From positions 1 to 64,000 of the forward strand of contig OY969783.1 of the NCBI GenBank assembly GCA_963702995.1: a stretch of DNA of 64,000 nt. Reading direction: 5' to 3'. The notes beneath the pieces were generated by a model. It worked only from the letters and a program-made list of their open reading frames with translations. It made no database searches and was not told the DNA's origin. Origin of the DNA: MFD04580-c1 sp963702995. Lineage in GTDB: Bacteria > Planctomycetota > Phycisphaerae > Tepidisphaerales > Tepidisphaeraceae. Shown here in pieces: positions 28,321-37,141 of the stretch; within the stretch, counting starts at the first letter, position 1, and each line of letters starts with the position of its first letter. The translations under genes and the position numbers were made by a program.

Positions 28321-29516
28321 ACCAGGGCCTCCAATTCGCCTGACCTGAACAACCCGCCGAGCGAGTACGCCTTGAGCCATTCCCTGAGGCGGTCGCCGTC
28401 CAGAACATTCAATAGGGTCTGGCCCCCTTCCCAGGAGGTCACAGTCGTCGTTGGAGGATCCCCGCCAAACGCGTCAAGAAACTGCGGCGAATGAGTGGTC
28501 AGAATCACTTGGGATTTCTGAGACGCGGCGACGGCATACTCCGCCACGATGGGCAACATTGAGGGATGCAGCCCGTTTTCCGGCTCGTCAATGGCTATCA
28601 ACGGCGCTGCTTCTGGGCTGGCCAGAACGGTGAGCAGCAAGAGAAAGCGCAGTGTGCCATCAGACAGGTCAGCGGCAGCCTGCTCTCGATTGAAACTCTT
28701 CCACCGCACCCGCAGTTGTACTCGCTGGTCCGCGGCTGGAGGAAAAACGAGCTCCTCGAAATCGTCCCCATAAGCTGCCTTCATCGCCGCGTTGATCTCG
28801 TTCTTAAACTCTCGATCACCGGTGTATAGCGTGTGCAGAACGCTGACCAAATTCTGCCCGTCGGGCGCGACGCGCTTTTCCATGCGGGCAACCGTCGCCT
28901 GCCGAATCGGCGCATCCTGGTTCACATGAAGATCGTGGTGAACGGACCATGAAGCCAGTTGTCGTCGAAAGGGAGGAATGAGCGGGTTGTAGCTGAACGG
29001 GCCCGCCGCCAGGGAGAGAAGCGTCTCTTCTTCGTGTACTTCTTCCTCCTGGGGTGCAATGAAACCCCGTTCAGTGGGCTCGTAAACCCTGGCTTGAAGA
29101 CCGCGCCGGTCAATCAGCTTGAACGGCTCCTGTCGCTCGCCCGTTCGCACTTCGTTATAGTTGGCCAGTAACTCGCGTTCGATTCGATAGGCGCTGCCCT
29201 TCCCTATTCGAGCTAGCGTGGTCTCGTATGTGAGGCAGTCCTTGGGGAGCCCTCGCCAATCCTCCGCCGGTGACGCCACCATGCGCCAGCCCATTTCATT
29301 TTCAGCTCCGTCCCAAAGTAAAGAGCCGATTCCGCCAGCGGTCTGAATGTGCTTCCCGAGCCGGCCCTGAGCCGACGCCGAGATCAACTCCAAAATCCTG
29401 AGCAGGTTCGATTTCCCAGACCCGTTTGGACCGATGATCACGTTCAGATCAGCCGGTTTCCAAGCCACAGACTTCAGCGAACGGAAGCCATTGACGTCCA
29501 GTTCGAGTATCTTCAT
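28317..29516 (-). CDS. AAA/SMC-like ATPase partner of DUF4276 protein
   Basis: A 399-residue ABC-type ATPase of the RecF/OLD group. The ATG at 29516 (MKILELDVNGFRSLKSVAWK) is the standard start for this family. Walker A is GPNGSGKSN (residues 29-37), the signature-like motif is LSDGTLRFLLLL, Walker B is LIAIDEPENGLHP and the switch histidine is in ILTTHSPQFLDAFGG. The central about 200 residues are a helical insertion lacking a zinc hook. In related systems the ATPase senses phage components and controls the toxic partner. The gene is followed without a gap by the DUF4276 gene and lies downstream of the ubiquitin-like operon on the same strand. Confidence 0.88.
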   Translation of the reverse strand: MKILELDVNGFRSLKSVAWKPADLNVIIGPNGSGKSNLLRILELISASAQGRLGKHIQTAGGIGSLLWDGAENEMGWRMVASPAEDWRGLPKDCLTYETTLARIGKGSAYRIERELLANYNEVRTGERQEPFKLIDRRGLQARVYEPTERGFIAPQEEEVHEEETLLSLAAGPFSYNPLIPPFRRQLASWSVHHDLHVNQDAPIRQATVARMEKRVAPDGQNLVSVLHTLYTGDREFKNEINAAMKAAYGDDFEELVFPPAADQRVQLRVRWKSFNREQAAADLSDGTLRFLLLLTVLASPEAAPLIAIDEPENGLHPSMLPIVAEYAVAASQKSQVILTTHSPQFLDAFGGDPPTTTVTSWEGGQTLLNVLDGDRLREWLKAYSLGGLFRSGELEALV

Positions 29517-29841
29517 CGCTTTGCTCCAAATCCAGTTACCACCGCCACGAAAACGCATCACGAACGCGGGCGGGTGAATTCTATCTGTTCATCCTTCGGG
29601 TCTCGCCGTCATGGATGATCGGCTCGCCTTTTCACCTTCCCCGGTCGGCGCTGCCTCCGCGTCTGGAGCGTCAGCGACAGATCCTCGCTTTTCGAGTTTG
29701 GCAATGAAATGCGGGGCCATAAACGGCCCACCTTCAATTATGTCCGCTCGCGACGGTGACCCGTTGCGGGCAAGGCTTGGCGACAGGCATTCGGAACGAC
29801 GGCCGTGTGGCGGGCTTGAGACATGGTACTTCTTTATGCCG
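29517..29841. other. Intergenic stretch between the E2 and ATPase genes
   Basis: About 325 bp. A minus-strand frame (29589-29849, TTG start overlapping the E2 stop) encodes 86 residues including MAPHFIAKLEKRGSVADAPD, but it has no recognised family, no ribosome-binding site and a weak start. I do not call it a gene. No repeat or terminator is evident. Confidence 0.4.
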
Positions 29842-30546
29842 TCACTCAAGGTTCGGCGGCCGCATCGACCGCGAATCGGTGGGGAGGTCGGCCTGGTGGA
29901 GGTCGGCCCACATGGCGGCTTCGGCGTCGAGGGGGCTTTTGATGTTGTAGGCCTGGAAGGCGAGCATCTCGCCGATGCGGATGACGAGATCGACGAGCCG
30001 CTCGCCAGCGGCCCAGTGGTCGCCGACGCAGATGGTGGTGGGGTCGATGTTGGGGTGGAAGATCGGCGTCAGCATTTTGCACTTGGGGCTGACGCGCGGG
30101 TAGTCGCTGGTGAGCTGGATCTCCACCCGGTGCGTCTCGCGCGGGATCGGGTCTTTTTTCCGTGGGGTGCGGTCCAGACTCTTCACCTGGTATTCGACCG
30201 TGTACGTCTCGGGCGGCTCGCCGATGGCCGACAGGACGCGGATCAGCGGGAAGCCCTGGAACGCCGTGGACATCTGCTCGGCGTCGGCCATCAGGCGACG
30301 AACGCGCATGGGGATCCGGCGAACGGGGGGCGGGGGGGCGTCGAGCGCGGGGGTAGGCGCGGCGGCGGCCGCGGGCGTCTCGGCGGGGGCAGGGTGGGGG
30401 TGCGTTTCGCTGGCGCCGGCGGGGACGGCGGCGGGGTTAGGGACCTCGATCGGCGCGCCGCAGCTCTTGCACTTGGCGCGGCGGCCGGCGAAGGAGTCGG
30501 GGACCGTGAAGGTTCGGGAGCAACCCGAGCAGGTGAATTCGATCAT
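29842..30546 (-). CDS. E2 ubiquitin-conjugating-enzyme-like protein with N-terminal zinc ribbon
   Basis: A 234-residue protein. Residues 1-36 form a zinc ribbon (C6, C9, C26, C29), residues 37-78 are an Ala/Pro linker and residues about 80-220 read as a UBC fold. The E2 landmarks are in order: a strand TYTVEYQVKSL, SDYPRVSPKCKMLTPIFHPN with the YP turn (149-150), the HPN motif H164-P165-N166, then the predicted catalytic Cys173 in TTICVGDHW seven residues later, and the long helix LVDLVIRIGEMLAFQ followed by NIKSPLDAEAAMWA. HPN plus Cys plus W spacing is that of eukaryote-like E2s. It should accept a ubiquitin-like protein as thioester from the E1. It is the last gene of the operon, after a repeat-filled gap. 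Confidence 0.85.
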   Translation of the reverse strand: MIEFTCSGCSRTFTVPDSFAGRRAKCKSCGAPIEVPNPAAVPAGASETHPHPAPAETPAAAAAPTPALDAPPPPVRRIPMRVRRLMADAEQMSTAFQGFPLIRVLSAIGEPPETYTVEYQVKSLDRTPRKKDPIPRETHRVEIQLTSDYPRVSPKCKMLTPIFHPNIDPTTICVGDHWAAGERLVDLVIRIGEMLAFQAYNIKSPLDAEAAMWADLHQADLPTDSRSMRPPNLE

Positions 30547-30660
30547 GCGTTGGGCTCGTGAAATACGACTGGAGCGGCGCGGCGGCCGCCCGCATTATAT
30601 CGGACGGGGCGGGCGAGGTCGTGAGCGGGTTGATGGCGTCGCGGGCTCAGGACGGCTGCC

Positions 30661-31001
30661 AACGAGCCGCGCCCGTCAGGAAGCGGGGCCCGCCGCAAAC
30701 GGGCATCAACCGCCGATCCAACAGCTCAGTCGCCGAATACGGCGACTGCCCGCTTCCTAACGGGCGCGGCTCGTTCGCGGCGGTCCCGTCAACGGAAGGT
30801 CTTCCGACCGTCTGAGAGCGGTCTGGCTTCGCTTTCGCTGCACGTCCTTCGGCCTCGCGGCGGCTTCCGGAGCGCTCTGGGACCGCTTCCTTACGGGCGC
30901 GGCTCGCGGGTGGCCCGCGCGGCGTTCGGCGAGCTTCTTTCGATCCAACAAATCAGTTGCCGAGTACGGCGACTTCCCGCTTCCTTACGGGCGCGGGTCG
31001 T
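30661..31001. repeat. Hairpin repeat family 2, copies 3-5, inside the ubiquitin-like operon
   Basis: The 461 bp between the RING-like and E2 genes contain one complete nested palindrome. Its left arm starts ACGAGCCGCGCCCGTCAGGA (30662), the inner hairpin is AGTCGCCGAATACGGCGACT at 30728-30747 and the right arm ends at 30775. Two further right-arm copies follow (CCGCTTCCTTACGGGCGCGG at about 30883-30902 and a variant at about 30978-30999, the latter with its own GCCGAGTACGGCGAC). The elements match the repeat at 25264-25532. They could terminate, stabilise or attenuate the transcript between the E3-like and E2 genes. Confidence 0.75.
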
Positions 31002-31007
31002 TGACGG

Positions 31008-32614
31008 TCACAAATGGAAGCCGTTGAAGAAGAGGAAGTAGCTCACGGGGACGCCGGCGGCGATGCCGACGGCGGCGAGGGCGCCGGCGAAGTAGGCAAT
31101 CCGGCGGTTGGGGGAGGGTTCGCCGCCGCGGCGCCGGGCGCGGGTGAAGTAGACGAACGTGCCGACGGCGACGAGGAGCGACGGCAGGCCGAAGGCGACG
31201 GCACTCAGAAGGGCCGCGAAGACGCTGGCGGCCAGGAGCAGGAACTCCCACGGGAAGCCCGGGGCCGGTTCCTCGTCGGCCGCGGGTGGGGCTTCGGACG
31301 CCGCCTCGTGACCGACGATCGCCGGGTCGTGGCCGTTCGTTGACGTTTCCGGCTGCACGCGCGTTGACCTGCGGGCAGCCGTAGGCCGAGCAGCCGTAAT
31401 TCTCTTCCCAGCATTCGGCGTGGAAGGTGAGGCCGCAGGTGGGGCAACCGGCTACTTCTTCGAATTCGCCGATCGTGGACTGGCAGACGCCGCACATCCG
31501 TTCATTCGTGCGGCGGCGAGTTGAGCTCTCCCTGACGACCCTCGGAGCGGCGATCATTGTCGCCGGCGCGGAGTCTTCGACCAGGGTCGGGGGAACAAGC
31601 TCTGGGCTCGACAAGGGCTGGGGGGTCGGCGCGGCCGCAGGCGGCGCTTCGGCCCGCGCCGCGGGCTCGGGCAGGGGCGGCGCCAGCTCGACGTCGGGGC
31701 GTGGGGTCGCTTCGGAAGTCGGGGCTTCCGGAGCGGGCTTGTCTCGGACGGGGGCGGTGCGGCGGGCTGTCGGCGCCGGTGCGGCCGGCTGTGGCGCGAC
31801 GCGCGAGCGGCTGGTCGAGGCGGCGGGGGCGTCGGCCACCGCCGATGCCGATCGGCCTGCCGCAGGCGACGCGGCGGGTGAGTTGGAGGCGCGCCCCCCC
31901 GTACCCGGGCCAGGGGACGCGGCCGCGGGAGGGTATCGGGCGCGTCGAAGGGCGTTTTCGGCCGCGCGGCGCGGGCCTCGGCGGCGACTTCGGCCGCAAG
32001 TACGGCGGCCGCGACTTTCGGCTGGTCGTCCCCCGCCACCGCCGTTGGAGGCGCGGGCGGGGTGCCGGGGTAGGCGGGGAGCCCGCGCGCCGGAGCGGGC
32101 GGACCGGCTTCAGGCGGGGGGTGCCGCCGCTTGTGTTCAGGCCGGCGGGGCCACCCGGGACGGTGATCGAGCGGCCGCAGTATCGACACTGGCCGGTATG
32201 GCCCGCAAAGGAACGCGACGCCCAGAGCGGGGCGGCGCACTTCGAACACTCGAAGAGGATGCCGTCTTCGCCAACGCCGACCTGGTCGTCGGTCGGCAGC
32301 TCAAACCGTTCGACGCCGGGGGGGAACGCGTCGGATTTGAGGAAGGTGATGATCGCCGGCCCGATCGAGATCTGGTCGCGGTCGCGGAGGGGCGTCTGAA
32401 TGTTGACGCGCTCCCCGTTTATCCGCGTGCCGGCGCGTGTGCCGGTATCACTGATGAAGCAGTCGCCGTCATCGACTTGGATCCACGCGTGCATGCGCGA
32501 GACGGCGGGGTCGTCAATGACGAAGTGATTCATCGGCCGCCGGCCGATGAGGATGCGATGGCGAAGCAACGCCGCGCGGCGGGTGCCCTGAAATTGGAAA
32601 ATCAGAACGGGCAT
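31008..32614 (-). CDS. FHA / zinc-ribbon / RING-like / transmembrane protein, candidate E3 (three apparent frameshifts)
   Basis: Frames combine into a protein of about 535 residues. From the ATG at 32614: FHA domain (ILIGRRPMNHFVIDDPAVSR, MHAWIQV, GTRINGERV with GR, SRxH and NG), then a zinc ribbon FECSKCAAPLW...QCRYCGRSI similar to that of the E2, then a long Ala/Pro linker. Next comes a binuclear Cys/His finger, CGVCQSTIGEFEEVAGCPTC followed by GLTFHAECWEENYGC and SAYGCPQ (about 31370-31497), like the prokaryotic RING family. The protein ends with two hydrophobic helices (FLLLAASVFAALLSAVAFGL, then AYFAGALAAVGIAAGVPVSY). Breaks fall near 32105, 31900 (7-G run) and 31362. A RING-like domain beside E1, E2 and JAMM genes suggests a membrane-bound E3 ligase that recognises phosphothreonine proteins through FHA; this is inference. 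Confidence 0.72.
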
Positions 32615-32777
32615 CTTTGCTATCGGGCCTTGACGCGCGGCGTACCGCCCGGGTCATCGGCGCTGACCCAGCGGCCGATAATTCAGGCGCCAGTGAATCG
32701 CGCACCAGTGAGTCGTGCATGCGTCGCGTTCCGGCCGGTGGTTCATCGTCCGCCGAGGGCTTATGCCCACGGGTGGA

Positions 32778-34085
32778 TCACCGTCCGGGGGACCGTTCCT
32801 GGAACATCAGCGCGGTCGCCCCGATCTGAATCCGGTCGCCGCTCTTCAGGCGGGCCCGCTCAACCGGCTTGCCGTTGACGACGGTCGCGCCGCCGAGCGG
32901 AAGGTTCTCCAATTCAAACCCGCCGGGGACGATGTGGATCGCGGCGTGCCGGCGGCCGACCTGCGGGTCGCGGAAGAGGTAGATCTGACAATCCGGCCCG
33001 CTCCCGACGAACGTGGGGTTGCGGTAAAGGATGAACTGCTTGCCCGCGATCAGGCCGGCCGTCACCTTGAGCCAGCCCGTCTTGGCGACGTTCTCGATGA
33101 TGCCCGTCGCCAGGCCGGTGAACAATCCGATGGCGACCATCGCGACCAGGGTCGAGAGGTGATCGTTGTCCGACCAGTAGATGACCGGGTCATACAGGAA
33201 GCCGCCGATCATGCCGCCGATGAGGCCACCGACCAGGCCGATGAGCAGTTTCTTGGGGTTCCGCATCACGACGCCGGGCCCCAGGGCCAGGAAGACGCCG
33301 AGCATCCCCCAGGTCACGCCGCGCGCCACCATCTGTTTGTAGTTGTGAATGTCCCCCGCGGCGGCCGAGTCGCCGCCCATCCCCGCGTAAACCTTGTCAA
33401 CAAAAAGCGACACCACGATCCCGCCCACCAGGCCCAGCGCCGCACCCACCGAGCCGCTCACCACCGCGCCGGCCCAGTTTCGTTCGGTCACCGGGGCGGC
33501 GATGGAGAGCAGCAGCGCGATCATCACGCCGCTGACGCCGTAGGCGAGAACGTTGGCGATGAACTCTTTCGCCTTATCGCGCGCCACGAGCTTGGCGATC
33601 TGGTCTTCACGCTGGCTGGGGCGCAGGGTCTGATCGATCAGAACGGCGAAGTAGGGGTTGCTTTTGGCGTGCGAATCATAGAGCTCGATCGCCTGCTGGG
33701 CTTTCTCGGGCGTCATGCCCCCTTCGTCACGGACGCGGAGGATTCGTTCGCGGCCGCTTTGGAGCGTCTTCGCCAGCTCGTACTGGTTGGGCCGGTATTG
33801 AAGCGACGCGCCGCAGGCAAAAGCGAAAAGCCCGCCGATCACCCCGAACACCGCCATCGACACGATGCTGTTATGCCAGATGGCCAGGACCCACGACCGC
33901 TTCGGGGCCTTGTTGGACAGGACCGACGACTCCTCCATCTGCGCGTATTCCCGCGTCCGGGTAAGCGCGTCCTGCTCTTTCAGCCGGGCTTCGACCTTGC
34001 GGGTGCTCAGGTCGTCCCAGGTCACGGTGATGCCACGGGCCGCGGGGTCCGCGGGCTTATCGGTAGGTTCGGGCTTCTCCGTCAT
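32778..34085 (-). CDS. Six-TM membrane protein with C-terminal FHA domain
   Basis: About 435 residues from the ATG at 34085 (MTEKPEPTDKPAD), chosen because AGGA lies upstream; a longer start at 34220 is possible but crosses repeat-like sequence. A charged N-terminal domain is followed by one helix (IVSMAVFGVIGGLFAFACGA), a soluble helical segment (about 70 residues) and five more Gly-rich helices. The last ~95 residues form an FHA domain (FVGSGPDCQIYLFRDPQVGR, RHAAIHIV, VVNGKPVERARLKSGDRI). The usual Ser of the SxxH motif is Gly-Arg-Arg-His, so phosphothreonine binding may be altered. It may tether or scaffold the conjugation machinery at the membrane. Confidence 0.78.
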   Translation of the reverse strand: MTEKPEPTDKPADPAARGITVTWDDLSTRKVEARLKEQDALTRTREYAQMEESSVLSNKAPKRSWVLAIWHNSIVSMAVFGVIGGLFAFACGASLQYRPNQYELAKTLQSGRERILRVRDEGGMTPEKAQQAIELYDSHAKSNPYFAVLIDQTLRPSQREDQIAKLVARDKAKEFIANVLAYGVSGVMIALLLSIAAPVTERNWAGAVVSGSVGAALGLVGGIVVSLFVDKVYAGMGGDSAAAGDIHNYKQMVARGVTWGMLGVFLALGPGVVMRNPKKLLIGLVGGLIGGMIGGFLYDPVIYWSDNDHLSTLVAMVAIGLFTGLATGIIENVAKTGWLKVTAGLIAGKQFILYRNPTFVGSGPDCQIYLFRDPQVGRRHAAIHIVPGGFELENLPLGGATVVNGKPVERARLKSGDRIQIGATALMFQERSPGR

Positions 34086-34485
34086 GCGGGTACGTCCTGC
34101 TGAGCGGTCGGCAAGGCTTTTGATCATCTCGTCGGCGGCGGCGTCGCCGGTGGGGGCACCGGCGTCGTCATTCCGGTCGTGCCGGTCTGCCGCCGGAGTT
34201 TCTTCAACGTTTTGACGCATGGCTGATCCTGTCGGCCGCCGCCATCGTGAGGGCCGGTCGGGAGTTTGATCGCGCCGCCGGGTCGCAACGACCGGCCGAC
34301 GGCATCACGTACGTTCGTCGCAAGCACCTTCCAGCCCTGGGGCATCCTACAACATCGTCATCGACATGCGCCGGCGATGTCTTCCGGACCGGAACCACTT
34401 TTACAGTCGAACCCGCGCCGGGCCAACGCCCGACCCCGCAGTCGCTCGGCGGGCCATCGCTGCGTGAGCCGCACTACCGACTCCC
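34086..34485. other. Spacer between the JAMM and TM-FHA genes
   Basis: A 400 bp stretch with no convincing gene. A GC palindrome resembling family 3 lies at about 34140-34195 (GTCGCCGGTGGGGGCACCGG). The upstream in-frame extension of the TM-FHA protein crosses it, which is why I prefer the start at 34085. Nothing else is recognisable. Confidence 0.45.
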
Positions 34486-35714
34486 TTATTTTCCGGCGGC
34501 CGGGGCCGTGACGGAGGGCTGGGAGGCCGGCACAGTCGCCGCCGGAGCGGCGGACGAAGGCAGCGTGTCGGTCGCCGGGGCCGAGCCGTCCAGCGGCAGT
34601 GCGGACGACGGCTGCGTCAGCCCGCGTGGCACAATGCGCTCCGGATGAAAATCGGCGAACTTGGCGATCGCGGGCACGGGGTCGGGGGCCGGCTCATTCC
34701 CGGTCAACTGGACCAGGACGATGAGCGGCAAGCCGATCGCCAGGACGGTCAGGATCGCGAACCCGATCATCATCAGCTTGAGCCGCTGCTCGAGGCGACG
34801 GACGCGAGCGGCCAGTTCCGTTGACCCGCCGGCGCCGACGCCGTCGCCCGAATGATTTTCCTCGATCTGGGCCGCGGGCGATGTATTGGGGCCGGCCGAT
34901 TCGGTGATCGGCGGGCCTTGCTCGTTATCGACCACGAAGTTCTGCCGTACGGTTTCGCCCGTGCGCCATCCAAAGACCCCGCGCTCGCTGCTCAACGGGT
35001 CGTAAACGTAGGCGATCTGCCACGGGGCGTTAAAGAAGTGCTTCTGGATGAACAGGTCCATCTCCGAGAGGAAGATGCCGAAGCCGGGGTGGGTGTGATA
35101 CCAGCCGACGATCTTCTTCCCCGCGAACTGTTCGTCCATGACCTGGTCGATGTGCTGCCAGGTCTCGGCGGTGAAGGTGACCTGCGCCGTGCGGCCGGCG
35201 GCATGCGTCCCGCGGATGCTCCCCTCGACGTAGATGAAGGCGGCATTGGGGTTTTCGTAGACGCTGCCGACCAGGACGCCGCACACCTCGACCTTCGGCT
35301 GCGACTCGCCGTGCTCGCGAATCCGGTCCAGCACGCCATGGCGGAAGATCACCTGGAACTCCGGCGGCGGCCCGTCCGGCTCGGTGTCTTCCGGCGCTTG
35401 ATGACCGAGATGCGGACCGGTTCGACCGGCGTCGCCGACAGGATGGCCGTCGCCTCCACGGCGCCGGCGGGGAGCCCGGTCGGGCGCAGGTCTGAAACAG
35501 GGGCTTGGTCGCCCGGCGCGTCGATTGACGAGCGCGGCTGCGACTCGGCGGGCGCGGCGCCCACTTCCGGCGAAGACCCCGGCTCGCTCGTTCGCGGCGC
35601 CGTGATCGGGGCGGCCGAGGCGGACAGCGCCTCCAGACCGGTGACATTCCCCGCCACCGGGCCGGTGATGAGGCCCTCTTGGGCCAGGGCGAGTTTTTCA
35701 GGGTCTAAGCCCAC
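34486..35714 (-). CDS. Membrane-anchored JAMM/MPN+ isopeptidase-like protein (apparent frameshift near 35397)
   Basis: Two frames give about 409 residues. A GTG at 35714 overlapping the E1 stop by 10 bp opens VGLDPEKLALAQEGLITGP and a low-complexity linker. After a break near 35397 the JAMM domain follows: EFQVIFRHGVLDRIREHG, the upstream Glu in KVEVCGVLVGS, then GWYHTHPGFGIFLSEMD, a perfect HxH-x7-S-x2-D zinc site, and APWQIAYVYDPLS. A single helix (LMMIGFAILTVLAIGLPLIV) anchors the C-terminus, ahead of a Pro/Ala tail. JAMM proteases in bacterial ubiquitin-like systems trim the modifier precursor or remove it from targets. The full metal site suggests the enzyme is active. Confidence 0.88.
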
Positions 35715-37109
35715 TCCAGAGCCTCCCCGTCCCAAAGCGGCCCGAGCACGTCTTCGGCGTCCCACGAGAGCTCCAATCCGATCGACCGCTCCTGTCCGCG
35801 GGCGATCACGATGTCCATCGGCGGAATGCCGATCTGCGCGAGCGGCCGGCCCAGGAAGGGCTCGCCCCCCCGGACCTTATAGAACGTGACCACCTCGCGG
35901 CGGGGGACTTCGTCCTCTTTCATCTCTCCGGCGGCCGCGGCGGCGCGGCAACGCGGGCACCATGCCACCTCGGCCGAAACCTTGCCCAACGATTGAAACA
36001 TCAGCTCTTCATGCCGACAGCGGGGACACACCAACTTCTCGAGGACGTCGCGCCCGAACTCCAGCACCGCCGACGGCCCCAGCCGCTTGCGAGCGATCTC
36101 CAGCAACTCGCCCGCGGTAACTTGATCGGCTCGGACGTCGAGCGCCACGATCTCGTCGAGGGGGTCGTGGCTGTAGCAGTTCTCTTTGCGCTGGAACTCG
36201 GTCAGGTACGCTTCGGTGCTGAGCCCGTCCAGAACCCAGCCGCGGCCGCTGATCGTCTGCATGCCGTGAAGGAGCTTGACCGCCTCCTGGCACTGCACGC
36301 CGGCGATAATTGAGCTGATGGTCGGGGTCGTCGGGGTCTTGCCGCCCTCCATCTCCGGCCGGGTCAGAAGGTTACAACTGCGGCGAAGCTGGAGCAATCG
36401 CCAGTCGGTATCGGACATCGTGCATTCGTAGCACGGCCCGTCCGGGGTAAAGACACGCGCCGTCCCCTGGATCGCTTCAATAGCGCCATCCACCCACGGC
36501 CGCCCTACCCGAAGGCAATTGCGGTTGATCGACAGCCGCGCCTCCCGATTGTCCAGGCCGCCCATGACCACGTCCGCCCAGCGGTAGACGCCCATCCCCA
36601 AGTCATACACGGCGTTCAGGTTTAGCGCGTGGGCTTTGATGTCAGGGTAGATGTCGCGGGCGGCACGGGCGGCGGCCGTCGCCTTATAGGAACCGTTATC
36701 GGAAGCCCGGTACAGGACCGACCGGGAAAGGTTGGAGTTTTCGATCCGGTCCATGTCCACGATCAGGACGTGGCCGACGCCGAGAAGGGCGAGGTTCTTG
36801 ACGATCTCGTTCCCCAGCGCCTCCGGCGCCAACAACCAGTACTTTCGCGCGGGCTAGCTTGGCCTGATCCCACCATCGAATGAGCTTGAAGCGATCGAAC
36901 CGGCCATCCTGGCCCGCCGGAGCGGCATCGGCGGCCGTGATTCGGATGGGGGCTGGCGCGGGCGGCGCAGCGGCCGCCACGGGAGCGGGCGAGGCCGCCT
37001 CAAGGGTCGGGCTAAGCAGCCTGATAAGGTCCGATTCGGCCACGATAGACTCCGAACAGATTGGATCGCCGCCCCGGGTCTCGCTCGCCTGAAGCATCAA
37101 CAGGGACAT
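35705..37109 (-). CDS. E1-like adenylating enzyme (ThiF/UBA superfamily), apparent frameshift near 36823
   Basis: About 467 residues from the ATG at 37109. The first frame carries an N-terminal tail and RFDRFKLIRWWDQAKLARAK then VLVVGAG. A one-base insertion near 36823 shifts into the main frame: ALGNEIVKNLALLGVGHVLI, then VDMDRIENSNLSRSVLYR (Asp for ATP/Mg and Arg finger), DNGSYKA, VVMGGLDNREARLSIN and AIQGTARVFTPDGPCYECT. GGKTPTTPTISSIIAGVQCQ then EAVKLLHGM follows. RRSCNLL is a possible catalytic Cys. The C-terminal 140 residues contain a CPRC...CPRC zinc ribbon and a final beta segment (RPLAQIGIPPMDIVIARGQE) that may serve as the E2-binding ubiquitin-fold domain. It should activate the YukD-like protein encoded 32 bp upstream. 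Confidence 0.87.
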
Positions 37110-37141
37110 CGCAAACAGGGATATCGCACCGGTGAGCGCAG

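Noticed and set aside
29589..29849. 86-residue gene between E2 and ATPase
   Set aside because: TTG start overlapping the E2 stop, no ribosome-binding site and no family likeness; left as an unassigned stretch.
25264..31001. Hairpin repeats as a CRISPR array
   Set aside because: Copies are inverted and unevenly spaced, with conserved inner hairpins instead of unique spacers, and no cas genes are present.
35349..37109. PRTRC plasmid-type ThiF system
   Set aside because: No PRTRC ParB, helicase or other members of that cluster, and the E2 and RING-like genes do not belong to it.
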